Counted from the stretch's first letter, positions 1-9,851 are shown. The stretch is DNA of 64,000 nucleotides from Flavobacteriaceae bacterium (GCA_013214065.1 JABSPK010000004.1:275543-339542), one strand, 5' to 3'. The notes: a model not told the origin generated them from the sequence alone. A program made the numbers and translations.

Positions 1-84
1 TACGGAAATATGGTACAAAAGTACGGAAATGCGGTGAGCTTGATTTGGGCCGGAAAAGTGCTTGGAAACGAATTTTTTAAAATT

Positions 85-133
85 TGGTACGGGAGCTACC
101 CTGCCCTCCCCAAAAAGGGGATTCCCAGTACCA
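85..133. repeat. Nested inverted repeat
   Basis: An outer arm TGGTAC plus GGGA at 85-94 pairs with 122-133 (one unpaired base). Inside it an inner hairpin TCCCC-AAAAA-GGGGA lies at 107-121. No T-tract follows on either strand, so it is not a standard terminator. It could be a cruciform, a protein site or an RNA structure. Confidence 0.4.
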
Positions 134-240
134 TGTGTCCAAATGATTGACAGTCCCAACCAGGGTAAGAACGGTCGGGGTTTCCTTCCGAAATCATATA
201 GAATTTAAGGCAAAATGCTGATTGTGAGGTGTATATAAAT

Positions 241-268
241 GAAAAACTCCGGTAATCAGCCGGAGTTT
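241..268 (-). terminator. Probable rpoD terminator
   Basis: A perfect 9-bp stem (244-252 with 260-268) and a 7-base loop. Read on the minus strand the stem runs into a TTTTTC tract. It lies about 110 bases past the rpoD stop, so some other short transcript could also use it. Confidence 0.55.
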
Positions 269-380
269 ATTCATCAATCAAAAAACGAACAGTCATGATA
301 AACTGTTGTAGTGCTACAAATTACAACTTTAATACCAAAAAAACAATTTAAGGTTTATTTAACTGTAATTTGCTCGGGAT

Positions 381-1244
381 TTATCCCAAATATGTCTTTA
401 AAATCTTACTTCTTGAGGTATGTTTCAAACGTCTGATCGCCTTTTCCTTGATCTGTCGAACGCGTTCGCGGGTCAAGTCGAAGGTCTCCCCGATTTCTTC
501 CAAGGTCATGGAATGTTGACCCGCCAAACCGAAATAAAGTCGAATGACGTCGGCTTCCCTTGGGGTCAAGGTTTCCAAGGCACGTTCGATTTCGGTACGA
601 AGCGATTCGTGCAACAATTCCTTATCCGGGTTCGGTGATTCCCCACTGCGGAGTACATCGTATAGATTCGAATCTTCGCCATCGATCAAAGGGGCGTCCA
701 TGGATACGTGACGTCCTGAATTTTTCAAGGATTGCTTGACATCTTCGACGGTCATATCCAATTCCTTCGCGATTTCCTCTGCTGAAGGTACCCTTTCGTG
801 GGCCTGCTCCAAGAAGGCGAAGGTCTTGTTGATCTTGTTGATCGATCCGATTTTATTCAAAGGAAGACGAACGATACGCGATTGTTCCGCCAATGCTTGA
901 AGGATTGACTGACGGATCCACCATACCGCATAGGAAATGAACTTAAACCCACGGGTCTCATCGAAACGCTGGGCCGCTTTGATCAAACCCAAGTTGCCTT
1001 CGTTGATCAAATCGGGTAGGGTCAAGCCCTGGTTTTGGTATTGCTTGGCCACGGACACCACGAAACGCAGGTTGGCCTTGGTCAATTTCTCCAAAGCGAT
1101 TTGGTCACCAGCCTTGATACGTTGGGCCAATTCCACTTCTTCATCGGCCGTGATCAGATCAACTTTTCCGATTTCTTGTAAATACTTGTCCAACGAGGCG
1201 GTCTCCCTATTGGTGACCTGTTTTGTAATCTTTAACTGTCTCAT
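381..1244 (-). CDS. rpoD: Primary sigma factor RpoD/SigA
   Basis: Housekeeping RNA polymerase sigma factor of 287 residues. Region 1.2 is near residues 17-50 and region 2 near 54-118 (core-binding and -10 recognition, including [12 protein letters not shown]). Region 3 follows, and region 4 near 228-277 carries the helix-turn-helix [13 protein letters not shown]. It lacks region 1.1 and the large non-conserved insert of the E. coli protein, as is usual for the Bacteroidota primary sigma, which reads TTG/TAnnTTTG promoters. Such boxes occur throughout this window. It is a single-gene unit; pnp upstream ends in its own terminator. Confidence 0.95.
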   Translation of the reverse strand: MRQLKITKQVTNRETASLDKYLQEIGKVDLITADEEVELAQRIKAGDQIALEKLTKANLRFVVSVAKQYQNQGLTLPDLINEGNLGLIKAAQRFDETRGFKFISYAVWWIRQSILQALAEQSRIVRLPLNKIGSINKINKTFAFLEQAHERVPSAEEIAKELDMTVEDVKQSLKNSGRHVSMDAPLIDGEDSNLYDVLRSGESPNPDKELLHESLRTEIERALETLTPREADVIRLYFGLAGQHSMTLEEIGETFDLTRERVRQIKEKAIRRLKHTSRSKILKTYLG

Positions 1245-1354
1245 CTAATTTCCCTTCTAATTAAGTCGTCGAGCTTGGGGCTCATATGGTTATACGTAAG
1301 AATTCTGAAAATGTTACAATTTGGTAAAATTTATTCCGAAAAATTTTCGTATCC

Positions 1355-1386
1355 ATAAAAAAACCCCCGGATACTTCCGGGGGTTT
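1355..1386 (-). terminator. pnp terminator
   Basis: A 10-bp perfect stem (1361-1370 with 1377-1386, GC-rich CCCCCGG core) with a 6-base loop. On the minus strand it is followed by a run of seven Ts. It sits just after the pnp stop. Confidence 0.9.
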
Positions 1387-1406
1387 ATCATTTGATCAAA
1401 GACGGG

Positions 1407-3620
1407 TTAATCCCTGTCCCTTCTTGGTTTCCTGTCGCGGTTGCCACCACCACGTCGATCACCACGATCATTGCGTGGAGGACGCTCTTTATACCCTTCA
1501 GGTTTCGGCAACAAAGCCCGACGCGATACTTTTTCTTTTCGCGTTCTTGGATCCAAACCAAAGTACTTAACATCGAACACATCACCCATGTTGACGACAT
1601 CCGAGACTTTCTCGGTACGTTCCCATGCGAGTTCGGAGACGTGGAGCAAAATTTCGTTGCCCGGGGCCTCGATATATTCGACTACCGCACCGAAATCAAG
1701 CATTTTGATGACTTTGACCTCGTATACGCTACCCACTTCGGGTTTGAACATCAAGGCATCGATTTTGGCGATAACCGCGTCGATACCCTCTTGGCCAGTA
1801 CCCAAGATCTCGACGATACCTTCTTCGGTATCGGGATCTTCGTTGATAACGATAGTGGTATTGGTTTCTTTCTGTAGCTCTTGGATGACCTTACCTCCAG
1901 AACCGATAACGGCACCGATGTATTCGTTTGGAATGATCTTGGTGACGATTTTCGGAGCGTAGGATTTGACCTCGGCATTCGGGGCCGCGATCGTATCGGT
2001 CAAGCGGTTCAAAATATGCAATCGACCATCTTTGGCTTGCATCAAGGCTTTTACCAAGATCTCATAGGAAAGACCTTTCACCTTGATATCCATTTGACAG
2101 GCGGTAATACCATCAGCGGTACCGGTTACCTTGAAATCCATATCCCCCAAGTGATCTTCATCACCCAAAATATCGGAAAGCACGGCATAATTACCTGAAT
2201 CGGCATCGGAAATCAATCCCATGGCGATACCTGAAACCGGTTTTTTCAATTGTACACCGGCATCCATAAGGGCCATGGTGCCCGAACATACGGTTGCCAT
2301 CGAAGAAGAGCCGTTCGACTCCAATACTTCGGAGACTACACGTACGGTATAAGGGCAATCATCAGGGATCATGCCTTTCAAAGCCCGTTGGGCCAAGTTT
2401 CCGTGACCGACTTCCCGTCTTGAGGTACCACGAATAGGTCGGGCCTCACCGGTTGAAAACGGAGGGAAGTTGTAGTGTAGGTAAAACGTTTCCTCACCTT
2501 CGTATGAAGGCATATCGATGATGTTGGCATCCCTTGAAGTTCCCAAGGTCACCGTTGCCAAGGCTTGCGTTTCCCCGCGGGTAAAAATCGATGATCCGTG
2601 AACCGAAGGCAAATAGTCGATCTCACACCAGATGGGTCGGATCTCATCGGTCTTACGTCCATCCAAACGCAATCCTTCGTTCAAGGTCAGGTTACGTACG
2701 GCTTCTTTTTCGGCCTTGTGGTAATATTTGGAAACCAAATCGCCGACTTCCTCCAATTCCTCTTCGGAAAAAGACGCTTTGATCTCTTCTTTGATCGCTC
2801 CGAAGGCTTCGCTGCGTTCATGCTTGGCCGATCCTTTTTTCGCGATTTCATAAACACGGTCGTACGCCATTCCGTGTACCTTTTGTTGCAAGGCCTCGTC
2901 TTCGGCTTCCGGTTCGTATTCACGGACGTCTTTCTTACCTACCGCTTCGGCAAGTCGTACCTGTGCGGCACATTGTACTTTAATGGCTTCATGGGCGAAT
3001 TTAATGGCCTCGACCATTTCCTCTTCGGAGATTTCACTCATTTCACCTTCGACCATCATTACGGAGTCTTCAGAAGCTCCGATGACCATATCGATATCGG
3101 AATCCTTCAATTGGGCCCGTGTCGGGTTGATGATCAGTTCTCCGTCTACCCGTCCTACTCGGACCTCTGAAATCGCACATTCGAATGGGAAATCGGATAA
3201 TTGGATGGCTGCGGACGCTGCCAATCCCGCCATTGCATCGGGCATGACATTCTCGTCATGCGACATTAATTGGATCATCACCTGGGTCTCAGAGTGGTAA
3301 TCTTTCGGGAAAAGTGGTCGCAATACGCGGTCAACGAGACGCATAGTCAACACCTCGCCGTCACTAGGGCGGGCCTCACGTTTGAAGAAACCTCCAGGGT
3401 AACGTCCTGCTGATGCGAATTTTTCACGGTAATCAACGGTCAAGGGCAAAAAATCGACGTCTGAAGCCTTGTAGTTCGATACTACGGTACAGAGCATCAT
3501 GCACTTGCCTGACTGGACCACAACGGAACCGTGTGCCTGTTTGGCCAGTTTTCCGGTTTCGATAGAGATTTCCCTACCGTCACCGAGGTCAATGACCTCT
3601 TTAAAAGTTTTTGGAATCAT
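1407..3620 (-). CDS. pnp: Polyribonucleotide nucleotidyltransferase (PNPase)
   Basis: Phosphorolytic 3'-5' exoribonuclease that degrades mRNA and releases nucleoside diphosphates. It has 737 residues: two RNase PH-like domains, a KH domain near 555-620 with loop GSGG at 573-576, and an S1 domain near 629-701. The conserved active-site aspartates are visible as [12 protein letters not shown], matching E. coli D486/D492 at about D487 and D493. The C-terminus (about 715-737) is a basic Arg/Gly/Asp tail, likely disordered and RNA-binding. rpsO lies upstream as in many bacteria, but a terminator separates the two and the pnp leader is strongly structured. Confidence 0.97.
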   Translation of the reverse strand: MIPKTFKEVIDLGDGREISIETGKLAKQAHGSVVVQSGKCMMLCTVVSNYKASDVDFLPLTVDYREKFASAGRYPGGFFKREARPSDGEVLTMRLVDRVLRPLFPKDYHSETQVMIQLMSHDENVMPDAMAGLAASAAIQLSDFPFECAISEVRVGRVDGELIINPTRAQLKDSDIDMVIGASEDSVMMVEGEMSEISEEEMVEAIKFAHEAIKVQCAAQVRLAEAVGKKDVREYEPEAEDEALQQKVHGMAYDRVYEIAKKGSAKHERSEAFGAIKEEIKASFSEEELEEVGDLVSKYYHKAEKEAVRNLTLNEGLRLDGRKTDEIRPIWCEIDYLPSVHGSSIFTRGETQALATVTLGTSRDANIIDMPSYEGEETFYLHYNFPPFSTGEARPIRGTSRREVGHGNLAQRALKGMIPDDCPYTVRVVSEVLESNGSSSMATVCSGTMALMDAGVQLKKPVSGIAMGLISDADSGNYAVLSDILGDEDHLGDMDFKVTGTADGITACQMDIKVKGLSYEILVKALMQAKDGRLHILNRLTDTIAAPNAEVKSYAPKIVTKIIPNEYIGAVIGSGGKVIQELQKETNTTIVINEDPDTEEGIVEILGTGQEGIDAVIAKIDALMFKPEVGSVYEVKVIKMLDFGAVVEYIEAPGNEILLHVSELAWERTEKVSDVVNMGDVFDVKYFGLDPRTRKEKVSRRALLPKPEGYKERPPRNDRGDRRGGGNRDRKPRRDRD

Positions 3621-3635
3621 AATACATTAATACTA

Positions 3636-3711
3636 CCCCTGAACAGGGGCAAATTCAACAATTGGTCTTCCGTCATCCTGACGGTCGGGTTGTGTTGTGT
3701 TGTCGACCAAT
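3636..3711 (-). promoter_or_regulatory. Structured pnp leader
   Basis: The leader holds three pairings. CCCCTG/CAGGGG is at 3636-3649, only 15 bases before the pnp start. CCGTCA/TGACGG is at 3670-3684. An outer 7-bp arm ATTGGTC/GACCAAT joins 3661-3667 with 3705-3711 around the second hairpin. In E. coli PNPase controls its own mRNA through a leader hairpin; a similar role here is inference. Confidence 0.45.
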
Positions 3712-3760
3712 GAAAAACTGAGTACAGCTTTTTGTGTTGCCTTTCCATGGGAAAGGACTT

Positions 3761-3792
3761 AAAAAAATAGGGGAGGCAAAAGCTGCCTCCCC
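3761..3792 (-). terminator. rpsO terminator
   Basis: A 9-bp stem, GGGGAGGCA at 3770-3778 with TGCCTCCCC at 3784-3792, and a 5-base loop. On the minus strand it is followed by TATTTTTTT. It lies directly after the rpsO stop and separates rpsO from pnp. Confidence 0.9.
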
Positions 3793-3800
3793 AAAAAAAA

Positions 3801-4070
3801 TTATTTTCGAATACCCAATTCCTTGATCAAGGAACGGTACTTTTCGATGTCTTTTTTCTTCAAATAGTCCAATAGACTACGTCTTTTACCTACCATCTTC
3901 ACCAAGGATCGCTCGGTGTTGAAATCTTTGTGGTTTTTCTTAAGGTGTTGGGTCAAGTGGTTGATCCTATGCGTGAACAACGCGATTTGCCCTTCAGTCG
4001 AACCGGTGTTGGTCGCTGAGCCGCCGTGTTTCTTGAAAATGTCGGCTTTTACTTCTTTGCTTAAATACAT
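3801..4070 (-). CDS. rpsO: 30S ribosomal protein S15
   Basis: Small-subunit protein that binds 16S rRNA early in assembly of the platform. Its 89 residues are full length for the family, with the typical features [18 protein letters not shown], the HLKKNHKDF turn and [15 protein letters not shown]. It is followed by a strong terminator, then pnp. A TAnnTTTG-type box (4124-4131) lies about 50 bases upstream. Confidence 0.97.
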   Translation of the reverse strand: MYLSKEVKADIFKKHGGSATNTGSTEGQIALFTHRINHLTQHLKKNHKDFNTERSLVKMVGKRRSLLDYLKKKDIEKYRSLIKELGIRK

Positions 4071-4123
4071 TCCAATATTGTTTAAATGATTTTTATGTAT
4101 CCGATTGGGTCTCCATCAGGGCG

Positions 4124-4131
4124 CAAAGATA
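4124..4131 (-). promoter_or_regulatory. -7 box for rpsO
   Basis: TATCTTTG on the minus strand, an exact TAnnTTTG match, 53 bases before the rpsO start. No clear TTG -33 element at the expected distance. Confidence 0.45.
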
Positions 4132-4224
4132 CTTCCTTTTTTTAAAATGAAAAATTGCGGGCCGATTAAACCTTTTCGATTTTGGTCGGTCATAGGAACG
4201 CATGTCAAAAATTTGATCTCCGGA

Positions 4225-4258
4225 TTCACTATCAACAGATGCTAGCCAAGATAGTGAA
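4225..4258. repeat. Inverted repeat upstream of a lipoprotein gene
   Basis: TTCACTATC at 4225-4233 and its perfect complement GATAGTGAA at 4250-4258 flank 16 bases. An imperfect CCGG/TTCGG extension continues the arms. There is no T-tract. It lies 68 bases upstream of the lipoprotein start at 4327 and could be an operator or an RNA hairpin. Confidence 0.35.
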
Positions 4259-4326
4259 CTTCGGAAAAAAAACGCCCCAATACGATTTAGGGCTTTACGA
4301 ATGTTAAACAATTAAAAAGCTACACA

Positions 4327-5208
4327 ATGAAAAAGAGTCTCAAACCAATGAACTTTTCAAAACAGCTATGGGTAATGGCCGCCTTGGGCGCCATGACCTT
4401 CACCTCATGTGAAACGGAGGAATCGACGACCGAGGAATCCTTGACGACCCAAGAGGTCATCACCGAGACCGAACTGAACTACAGTGACGAATCGGATCAG
4501 ATTGCCGAAGAAGTCGCTTCGATAGCCGAAGATGTCTACGCTACGGAGGAGATCACGGCGATTTCGAAAGGCAATTACCGTTCGGATTTTCTCCCAGACT
4601 GTGTGACCATTACGACTGTATCAACCGACACCACCCGAGAAAAAACCATCGATTTCGGTGCGGGTTGTGAATTGCCCAACGGCAATGTATTGAGCGGCAT
4701 AATCGTTATGAGTTACGCCATTGATATGGAGTTGGCCGAAAAAACGATTACCCTGGCCTTAGAGGATTTTACGTTCAATGGAGTGGCCGTAGCCGGTGGA
4801 GCCGATATTCTTAGGATGCGTTCCAATGAGAGCGGCAACCCACAGGCCACAGCCAATGCCTCCTTTAACGCTACCTGGCCCGATGGGGAAACGGCTTCCT
4901 TTAACGGAACGCGTACCCGCGAATGGATCGAGGGTTACGGAAGTGGTTTTTGGGGAGACAATGTCTTTTTGATCACTGGGAACAGGACCTTCGTCAATAG
5001 AGCGGGGAATACTTTCGAAAAGGTGGTTACCGTACCACTTCGTCGCGAGCTTTCATGTCGATTTATCGTTAGCGGGGTCCTTGAAATTACCAGAAACGCC
5101 AATACCGCGAATTTAGACTTCGGTGATGGTAGTTGTGATGCCAAGGGTACCCTGACCTACCCTGATGGGAGTTCCGATGAGGTATTCCTTAGAAGGTTCT
5201 TGAAATAA
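4327..5208 (+). CDS. Hypothetical secreted lipoprotein
   Basis: A 293-residue protein I cannot assign to a named family. The N-terminus is a lipoprotein signal ending in FTSC (Cys28). A Glu/Thr-rich linker (about 29-70) follows, then a beta-rich body of about 220 residues with repeated aromatic and Gly positions and four further cysteines that could form disulfides. Expected location is the outer membrane. Met8 is an alternative start. It is monocistronic, with a terminator right after it. The body looks like a beta-sandwich or beta-helix, but no catalytic motif is visible. Confidence 0.75.
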   Translation: MKKSLKPMNFSKQLWVMAALGAMTFTSCETEESTTEESLTTQEVITETELNYSDESDQIAEEVASIAEDVYATEEITAISKGNYRSDFLPDCVTITTVSTDTTREKTIDFGAGCELPNGNVLSGIIVMSYAIDMELAEKTITLALEDFTFNGVAVAGGADILRMRSNESGNPQATANASFNATWPDGETASFNGTRTREWIEGYGSGFWGDNVFLITGNRTFVNRAGNTFEKVVTVPLRRELSCRFIVSGVLEITRNANTANLDFGDGSCDAKGTLTYPDGSSDEVFLRRFLK

Positions 5209-5227
5209 GACCAATAAATAAAAAAAG

Positions 5228-5254
5228 AAAGCCCTGATCATCAGGGCTTTTTTT
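5228..5254. terminator. Bidirectional terminator
   Basis: A 10-bp stem, AAAGCCCTGA at 5228-5237 with TCAGGGCTTT at 5241-5250, with T-rich tracts on both sides. It serves the lipoprotein gene on the plus strand and accD on the minus strand. Confidence 0.88.
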
Positions 5255-6113
5255 ATTGTCGAACCGGATTGTTCTGGATAAGGTCGATATACAGATTGAT
5301 CTTTCTTTTCAAATCCCTCCGGTGTGAAATGAAATCCAAAAAGCCGTGCTCCTTGACGAATTCCGCTGTTTGGAAACCGTCGGGCAAGTCTTTTCCGGTC
5401 GTATCCTTGACGACGCGGGGACCTGCAAAACCGATCAAAGCGCCAGGTTCGGAGATGTTGATATCACCCAACATGGCATAGGATGCCGTGGTACCCCCGG
5501 TAGTCGGATCGGTACAAAGCGATATGTAAGGTATCTTGGCTTCAGCCAATTGTGCCAATTTAGCGGACGTTTTGGCCAATTGCATCAAAGAAAGGGCCGC
5601 TTCCATCATACGGGCCCCACCTGATTTCGAAATCATCAAAAATGGGATTTTCTTTCGCTTGGCGACATCGATGGCCCTAGCGATCTTCTCACCGACCACA
5701 CTTCCCATCGAACCTCCGATAAAACTGAAATCCATACAGGCGATGACCAACTCTTTCCCCAAAGATTTACCAACCGCGGTGCGAACGGCATCGTTCAATC
5801 CTGTTTTGGCCTTAGCGGCTTTCAAACGGTCGGTGTACTTTTTGGTATCGGTGAACTTCAAGGGATCTTTCGAACTCAATTTCTCGTCCAATTCCTTATA
5901 ATCGTTATCGTCGAAAAGGATCTCGAAATATTCCTTGCTACCGACCCTGACATGGTAATCATCTTCAGGGCTGACATAAAAGTTTTTGGCGAGCTCTTCG
6001 GATTCGACGATTTTTCCGGTGGGCGATTTGTACCAAAGGCCCTTGGGAGTGTCTTTTTTCTCCTCCGTCGCGGTCTGTATCCCTTTTTCCTTTCTTTTGA
6101 ACCAAGCGGTCAT
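5253..6113 (-). CDS. accD: Acetyl-CoA carboxylase carboxyltransferase, beta subunit
   Basis: With AccA it transfers the carboxyl group from biotin to acetyl-CoA, giving malonyl-CoA for fatty acid synthesis. It has 286 residues. The crotonase-like core is clear, including [41 protein letters not shown] and [12 protein letters not shown]. The N-terminal segment [10 protein letters not shown]...[10 protein letters not shown] aligns with the E. coli zinc ribbon, but all four zinc cysteines are absent (Ser30, a gap, Ser48, Asp51). It lies 15 bases downstream of the aldolase gene on the same strand and is probably co-transcribed. Confidence 0.95.
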   Translation of the reverse strand: MTAWFKRKEKGIQTATEEKKDTPKGLWYKSPTGKIVESEELAKNFYVSPEDDYHVRVGSKEYFEILFDDNDYKELDEKLSSKDPLKFTDTKKYTDRLKAAKAKTGLNDAVRTAVGKSLGKELVIACMDFSFIGGSMGSVVGEKIARAIDVAKRKKIPFLMISKSGGARMMEAALSLMQLAKTSAKLAQLAEAKIPYISLCTDPTTGGTTASYAMLGDINISEPGALIGFAGPRVVKDTTGKDLPDGFQTAEFVKEHGFLDFISHRRDLKRKINLYIDLIQNNPVRQ

Positions 6114-6128
6114 ATGATTGAATTTAGG

Positions 6129-7196
6129 TTAGAGGGTATTGATGTTGTTCAGGTCTTCGAAGGCCTGTTTTAAGCGATCTCCGAATGACTTTTCGCCGTC
6201 TCGGAGCCATACGCGTGGATCGTAGAATTTCTTGTTCGGCTGATCATCACCATCAGGATTGCCGATCTGCGATTGCAAATAGCCTGATTTTCCTTGAACG
6301 TAGTCACGTACCCCGGCCATGAAAGCGTATTGTAAATCGGTGTCGATGTTCATTTTGACGACGCCATAACCGATGGCCTCCCGGATTTCCTCAAGAGACG
6401 ATCCCGAACCTCCATGGAAAACGAAATCGATATGGTTGTGCCCTACGCCGTATTTGTTCGAGATAAACTCCTGTGAGTTTTTCAAGATTTTCGGTGTCAA
6501 GGTAACATTACCTGGTTTGTACACCCCGTGAACGTTTCCGAATGCGGCCGCTACGGTGAATCGTGGCGAGACTTTGGAAAGCTCTTCGTAGGCATAGGCT
6601 ACTTCTTCGGGCTGTGTGTATAGTTTGGAGCTATCGACATCGGTATTGTCAACACCGTCTTCCTCACCTCCGGTAACCCCCAATTCGATTTCAAGGGTCA
6701 TGTCCATTTTGGCCATGCGCTCCAAGTACTGCTTGCAGATTTCGATATTTTCTTCGATCGGTTCCTCTGAAAGGTCGATCATATGGGAACTGTACAAGGA
6801 TTTTCCGGTCGCTTTGTAGTGTGCTTCACTTGCATCCAAGAGCCCATCGATCCATGGCAAGAGTTTTTTGGCACAGTGGTCGGTATGCAAAATAACCGTT
6901 GCCCCATAGGCCTCGGCCATTTCATGTACGTGCTTCGCACCTGCGATACCCCCAAGAATGGCCGATCGCTGGTTTTCATTGGAAAGACCTTTGCCCGCGT
7001 TGAATTGTGCCCCACCATTCGAGAATTGGATGATGACGGGTGAATTCAAATTGGCTGCGGTTTCCAAAACGGCATTAACCGTATTCGATCCGATCACATT
7101 GACCGCGGGAAGGGCGAACCCTTTCTCCTTGGCGTAGTTGAATATTTTCTGGACTTCATCGCCGGTAGCAACGCCCGGCTTGATGGAATGAGACAT
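6129..7196 (-). CDS. fbaA: Class II fructose-bisphosphate aldolase
   Basis: Zinc-dependent aldolase interconverting fructose 1,6-bisphosphate with glyceraldehyde 3-phosphate and dihydroxyacetone phosphate, for glycolysis and gluconeogenesis. Its 355 residues match the class IIA (E. coli FbaA) size. The zinc-binding motif VILHTDHCAKKLLPW, the ELGVTGGEEDGVDN loop, AFGNVHGVYKPGNV and FHGGSGSSLEEI are all present. A TACTTTTG box lies 31 bases upstream. accD follows closely and probably shares the transcript. Confidence 0.96.
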   Translation of the reverse strand: MSHSIKPGVATGDEVQKIFNYAKEKGFALPAVNVIGSNTVNAVLETAANLNSPVIIQFSNGGAQFNAGKGLSNENQRSAILGGIAGAKHVHEMAEAYGATVILHTDHCAKKLLPWIDGLLDASEAHYKATGKSLYSSHMIDLSEEPIEENIEICKQYLERMAKMDMTLEIELGVTGGEEDGVDNTDVDSSKLYTQPEEVAYAYEELSKVSPRFTVAAAFGNVHGVYKPGNVTLTPKILKNSQEFISNKYGVGHNHIDFVFHGGSGSSLEEIREAIGYGVVKMNIDTDLQYAFMAGVRDYVQGKSGYLQSQIGNPDGDDQPNKKFYDPRVWLRDGEKSFGDRLKQAFEDLNNINTL

Positions 7197-7227
7197 AGTT
7201 TCGTCGGTTACAGGTTAAAACAGTAAG

Positions 7228-7235
7228 CAAAAGTA
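7228..7235 (-). promoter_or_regulatory. -7 box for the aldolase gene
   Basis: TACTTTTG on the minus strand, an exact TAnnTTTG match, 31 bases before the start codon. No clear -33 TTG. Confidence 0.45.
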
Positions 7236-7250
7236 ATAAAATAATCAGGC

Positions 7251-9845
7251 TTAAAAAGGATAATTGATACCGATATTGAGTACCGCTTCGTTTAGGTTGA
7301 AGTTGGTAAACCAACGATCTGAACCGATCAATGCGGGGTTGTAGGTTTTAAAGCCCGTATCCAATCGGATGACGAAATAGGTAAAGTCGTACCGTAGACC
7401 AAAGCCGGTACCCAGGGCGATATCTCCCAAAGATTCAAAACCGTTGAAGGTAGCATCGGGGTCGTCTACATTATCGAACACGTTCCAAATATTGCCCGCA
7501 TCGGCAAAGAAGGCCCCCTTGATATCCCCAACGATGGGAAATCGGTATTCAAGGTTAAAGGCCAATTTAAAGTTCGCTTCATTGAAATCGTTGAGGTTCT
7601 GAGTGCGGCCCGGACCTAAGGAATATACATCCCAAGCCCGATTGTCATTCGATCCCCCACCGAAATAACTGCGTACAAAGGGGATGTTGTCTGAATTGCC
7701 GTAGGGTATGGCCAACCCCATAAAGCCCCGAAACGCCAGTACATTGGTGTTCGAAAGGCTCCAGTGCTTGATGTAGTCGAATTCCGTTTTCACGTATTGG
7801 GAATAGGGTACGTTGAACACCAAGCCCTGTTCGCTATCGTTTTGGTTGAACGGGATGAAATTCTCGAAAAGAGCCAACATATTCCCCGCACTTTCCAACC
7901 GGATGCGGTATTGAAAGAAATTATTGTCTTTGATATCGACCCGATTGTCTTTCTGGTAGGTGAAGTTCGAACTAAAGATCAGGTTGTTGCTCGTCAACCG
8001 TACCCTCCGCTCTTCAATACTGCGCACCTGATCGAAATCATCTTGGTCCAAGGCCAGACCCTGGTTGAGGATGGCATCGGTGAACCCCGTGGTACCCTCG
8101 GTGATGATCAGTTCGGGTTCATCGTCCGGATCGGAGGCGGGGTCTACGTTCTCATCGAAAAATCCTTCGAATCCGGCAACGCCCTCATAGGCATCGGCAA
8201 TACCGTCAAGCGAGTTGTAGGTGTTGCCATACACATTGTAAAAATCCCCAGTGTCGGTATTGCGAACGAACTCGATATTCAATAGTTCGAGGGTGTTCTT
8301 TTGAAAATTCGAAGGAGACCAGCTGTAGCTGACGATGGAATTCAGCGACTGGCGATCCAAACCGATGTTTTGCTGAAAGTTGGTACCGATCGATACCCGG
8401 GTCTGGGGAACCATATAATACGGGATGATCTTTTCCGTATTGATTGGGAACCATATTCTTGGAAAGGTGAGGTTGATGTCACCTCCGATTTCGGAGGTAA
8501 AGGTCTCATCGGACGCATTATCACTTAAAAAACCGATGGACCCCCTTGCCGACAAACTCAAGGTTTCGGCCCCGCCGAAAATATTTCTGGTGATGACCGA
8601 AGTACTAAAACCTGCGCCTAGCTGCTGGATATTGGACCTGCTGATGTCGAAATCCAAGCCCAACGAATACTTCGAACGGGGCACCAAATAGATGTTCGAG
8701 GTGAGGTATCGCCCGGTTTCATCAGGTACCAGCTCAAAACTGGGGTATTTGAAAGTGTTCAGGTTGACGATTTGGCGTTTACTACGTATCTCATCCAACT
8801 CCCGGTAAATGCTGTCTTTTTCAAAGAAAATCGCATCGGTCAAGGCTTCGGGCCGGTATTTGAGTTCATCTTGAAAGAAAATGGTGTAATTCTCATACGT
8901 AATCGAATCCAAGGTGCTTTTGTCGGTATTGAACCGATAATCCGAGTAGATGTTGATGTTTTTGAAGCGATTGACTTGATAAGCCAAGGTTCCGACCGAA
9001 TCGCCCGGACGTTTCAGGTTTTCGATATTGAGTTCCACATCCATTTTCTGATCGTCGGCCAATTGGGTGGTATCCCTCAAAATATTATAATTGATCGAAC
9101 TCTCTTGAAAATTGTAGATGCCTGAATTCCTGAACAAGTTGGTCAAGCGTTGGCGCTCACCACCGAATTTGGCCAAGTCGAATTGTTCACCCGCCTTGAC
9201 CAATGAGCCTTCAACGTTTCGAGCCAAGATTGAATCGAGGTCTTTGGAGGCGATGTTCTGCGAGAGGCTATCGATAAAATAAGGTTTGCCCAAGGCCACG
9301 TGATAGTTGATTACAGCCCGTTTGCGTTTGCCATAGGGTTTGATCTCATAAGACGCTTGGTTGTTGAAGTACCCCTTGCTTCCGTAATAGGTTTCAAGGC
9401 GTTCCATGGACTTGTTCGTTCGAACGGTGTCGATAATCGCCGGTGCTTCACCAATGCGCTTAAAAAGGTTGCTATAGCCTTTTACAACAAAGGATTGCCC
9501 CAGTCGATCGACCTGTTTGTTCGAAAGCAAACGCCCCAATCGTTTTTTGCGTTTCGGTTTGCGCTGCAACCAATCTTGGTAAAGGGAATCCGGATTTTCC
9601 TTGGCGAGGTTATAGATGTTCAAACGAAGCGGATACCCCAGTACACTGCTGTTCGGGCGTTGTGAAATCAGGTTTTTAATGGCGTCATCGGTGACCTTGA
9701 CACTATCGGCATAGATGCTGTTCTTCGTGAGCAGTAGCTCCTCGTCCCCGACCTTTTTGATCGCATTACAAGAAGCTAAGGCACATGCTAATAAGAATAA
9801 ACCTATTTTTGCCTTACTTTTTTTAAGCACCAACCGTAGCTTCAT
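7251..9845 (-). CDS. tamL: TamL-type lipidated BamA/TamA family outer membrane protein
   Basis: Omp85-family protein of about 864 residues. An N-terminal lipoprotein signal ends in ALASC (Cys26 from the start used here). POTRA-like alpha/beta modules follow, then a C-terminal 16-strand barrel (about residues 500-864) with the Omp85-type motif YFGGGSNDNRAW and a terminal aromatic strand ending in YPF. Lipidated TamA homologues (TamL), which work with TamB, are known in Bacteroidota. I chose 9845 rather than 9854 because the -7 promoter box (9852-9859) overlaps the upstream Met. It is divergent from the SpoU methyltransferase gene. Confidence 0.88.
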   Translation of the reverse strand: MKLRLVLKKSKAKIGLFLLACALASCNAIKKVGDEELLLTKNSIYADSVKVTDDAIKNLISQRPNSSVLGYPLRLNIYNLAKENPDSLYQDWLQRKPKRKKRLGRLLSNKQVDRLGQSFVVKGYSNLFKRIGEAPAIIDTVRTNKSMERLETYYGSKGYFNNQASYEIKPYGKRKRAVINYHVALGKPYFIDSLSQNIASKDLDSILARNVEGSLVKAGEQFDLAKFGGERQRLTNLFRNSGIYNFQESSINYNILRDTTQLADDQKMDVELNIENLKRPGDSVGTLAYQVNRFKNINIYSDYRFNTDKSTLDSITYENYTIFFQDELKYRPEALTDAIFFEKDSIYRELDEIRSKRQIVNLNTFKYPSFELVPDETGRYLTSNIYLVPRSKYSLGLDFDISRSNIQQLGAGFSTSVITRNIFGGAETLSLSARGSIGFLSDNASDETFTSEIGGDINLTFPRIWFPINTEKIIPYYMVPQTRVSIGTNFQQNIGLDRQSLNSIVSYSWSPSNFQKNTLELLNIEFVRNTDTGDFYNVYGNTYNSLDGIADAYEGVAGFEGFFDENVDPASDPDDEPELIITEGTTGFTDAILNQGLALDQDDFDQVRSIEERRVRLTSNNLIFSSNFTYQKDNRVDIKDNNFFQYRIRLESAGNMLALFENFIPFNQNDSEQGLVFNVPYSQYVKTEFDYIKHWSLSNTNVLAFRGFMGLAIPYGNSDNIPFVRSYFGGGSNDNRAWDVYSLGPGRTQNLNDFNEANFKLAFNLEYRFPIVGDIKGAFFADAGNIWNVFDNVDDPDATFNGFESLGDIALGTGFGLRYDFTYFVIRLDTGFKTYNPALIGSDRWFTNFNLNEAVLNIGINYPF

Positions 9846-9851
9846 AAAGGT

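Larger units (their letters stand above)
1..380. other. Non-coding stretch at window start
   Basis: I see no convincing gene here. It holds a nested inverted repeat at 85-133, two copies of a short TACGGAAAT direct repeat at 1-9 and 22-30, and the probable rpoD terminator at 244-268. The start of whatever lies upstream is outside the window. Confidence 0.6.

Noticed and set aside
1392..1877. Plus-strand open frame at the pnp 3' end
   Set aside because: It is antisense to pnp, lacks a ribosome site and a recognisable domain.
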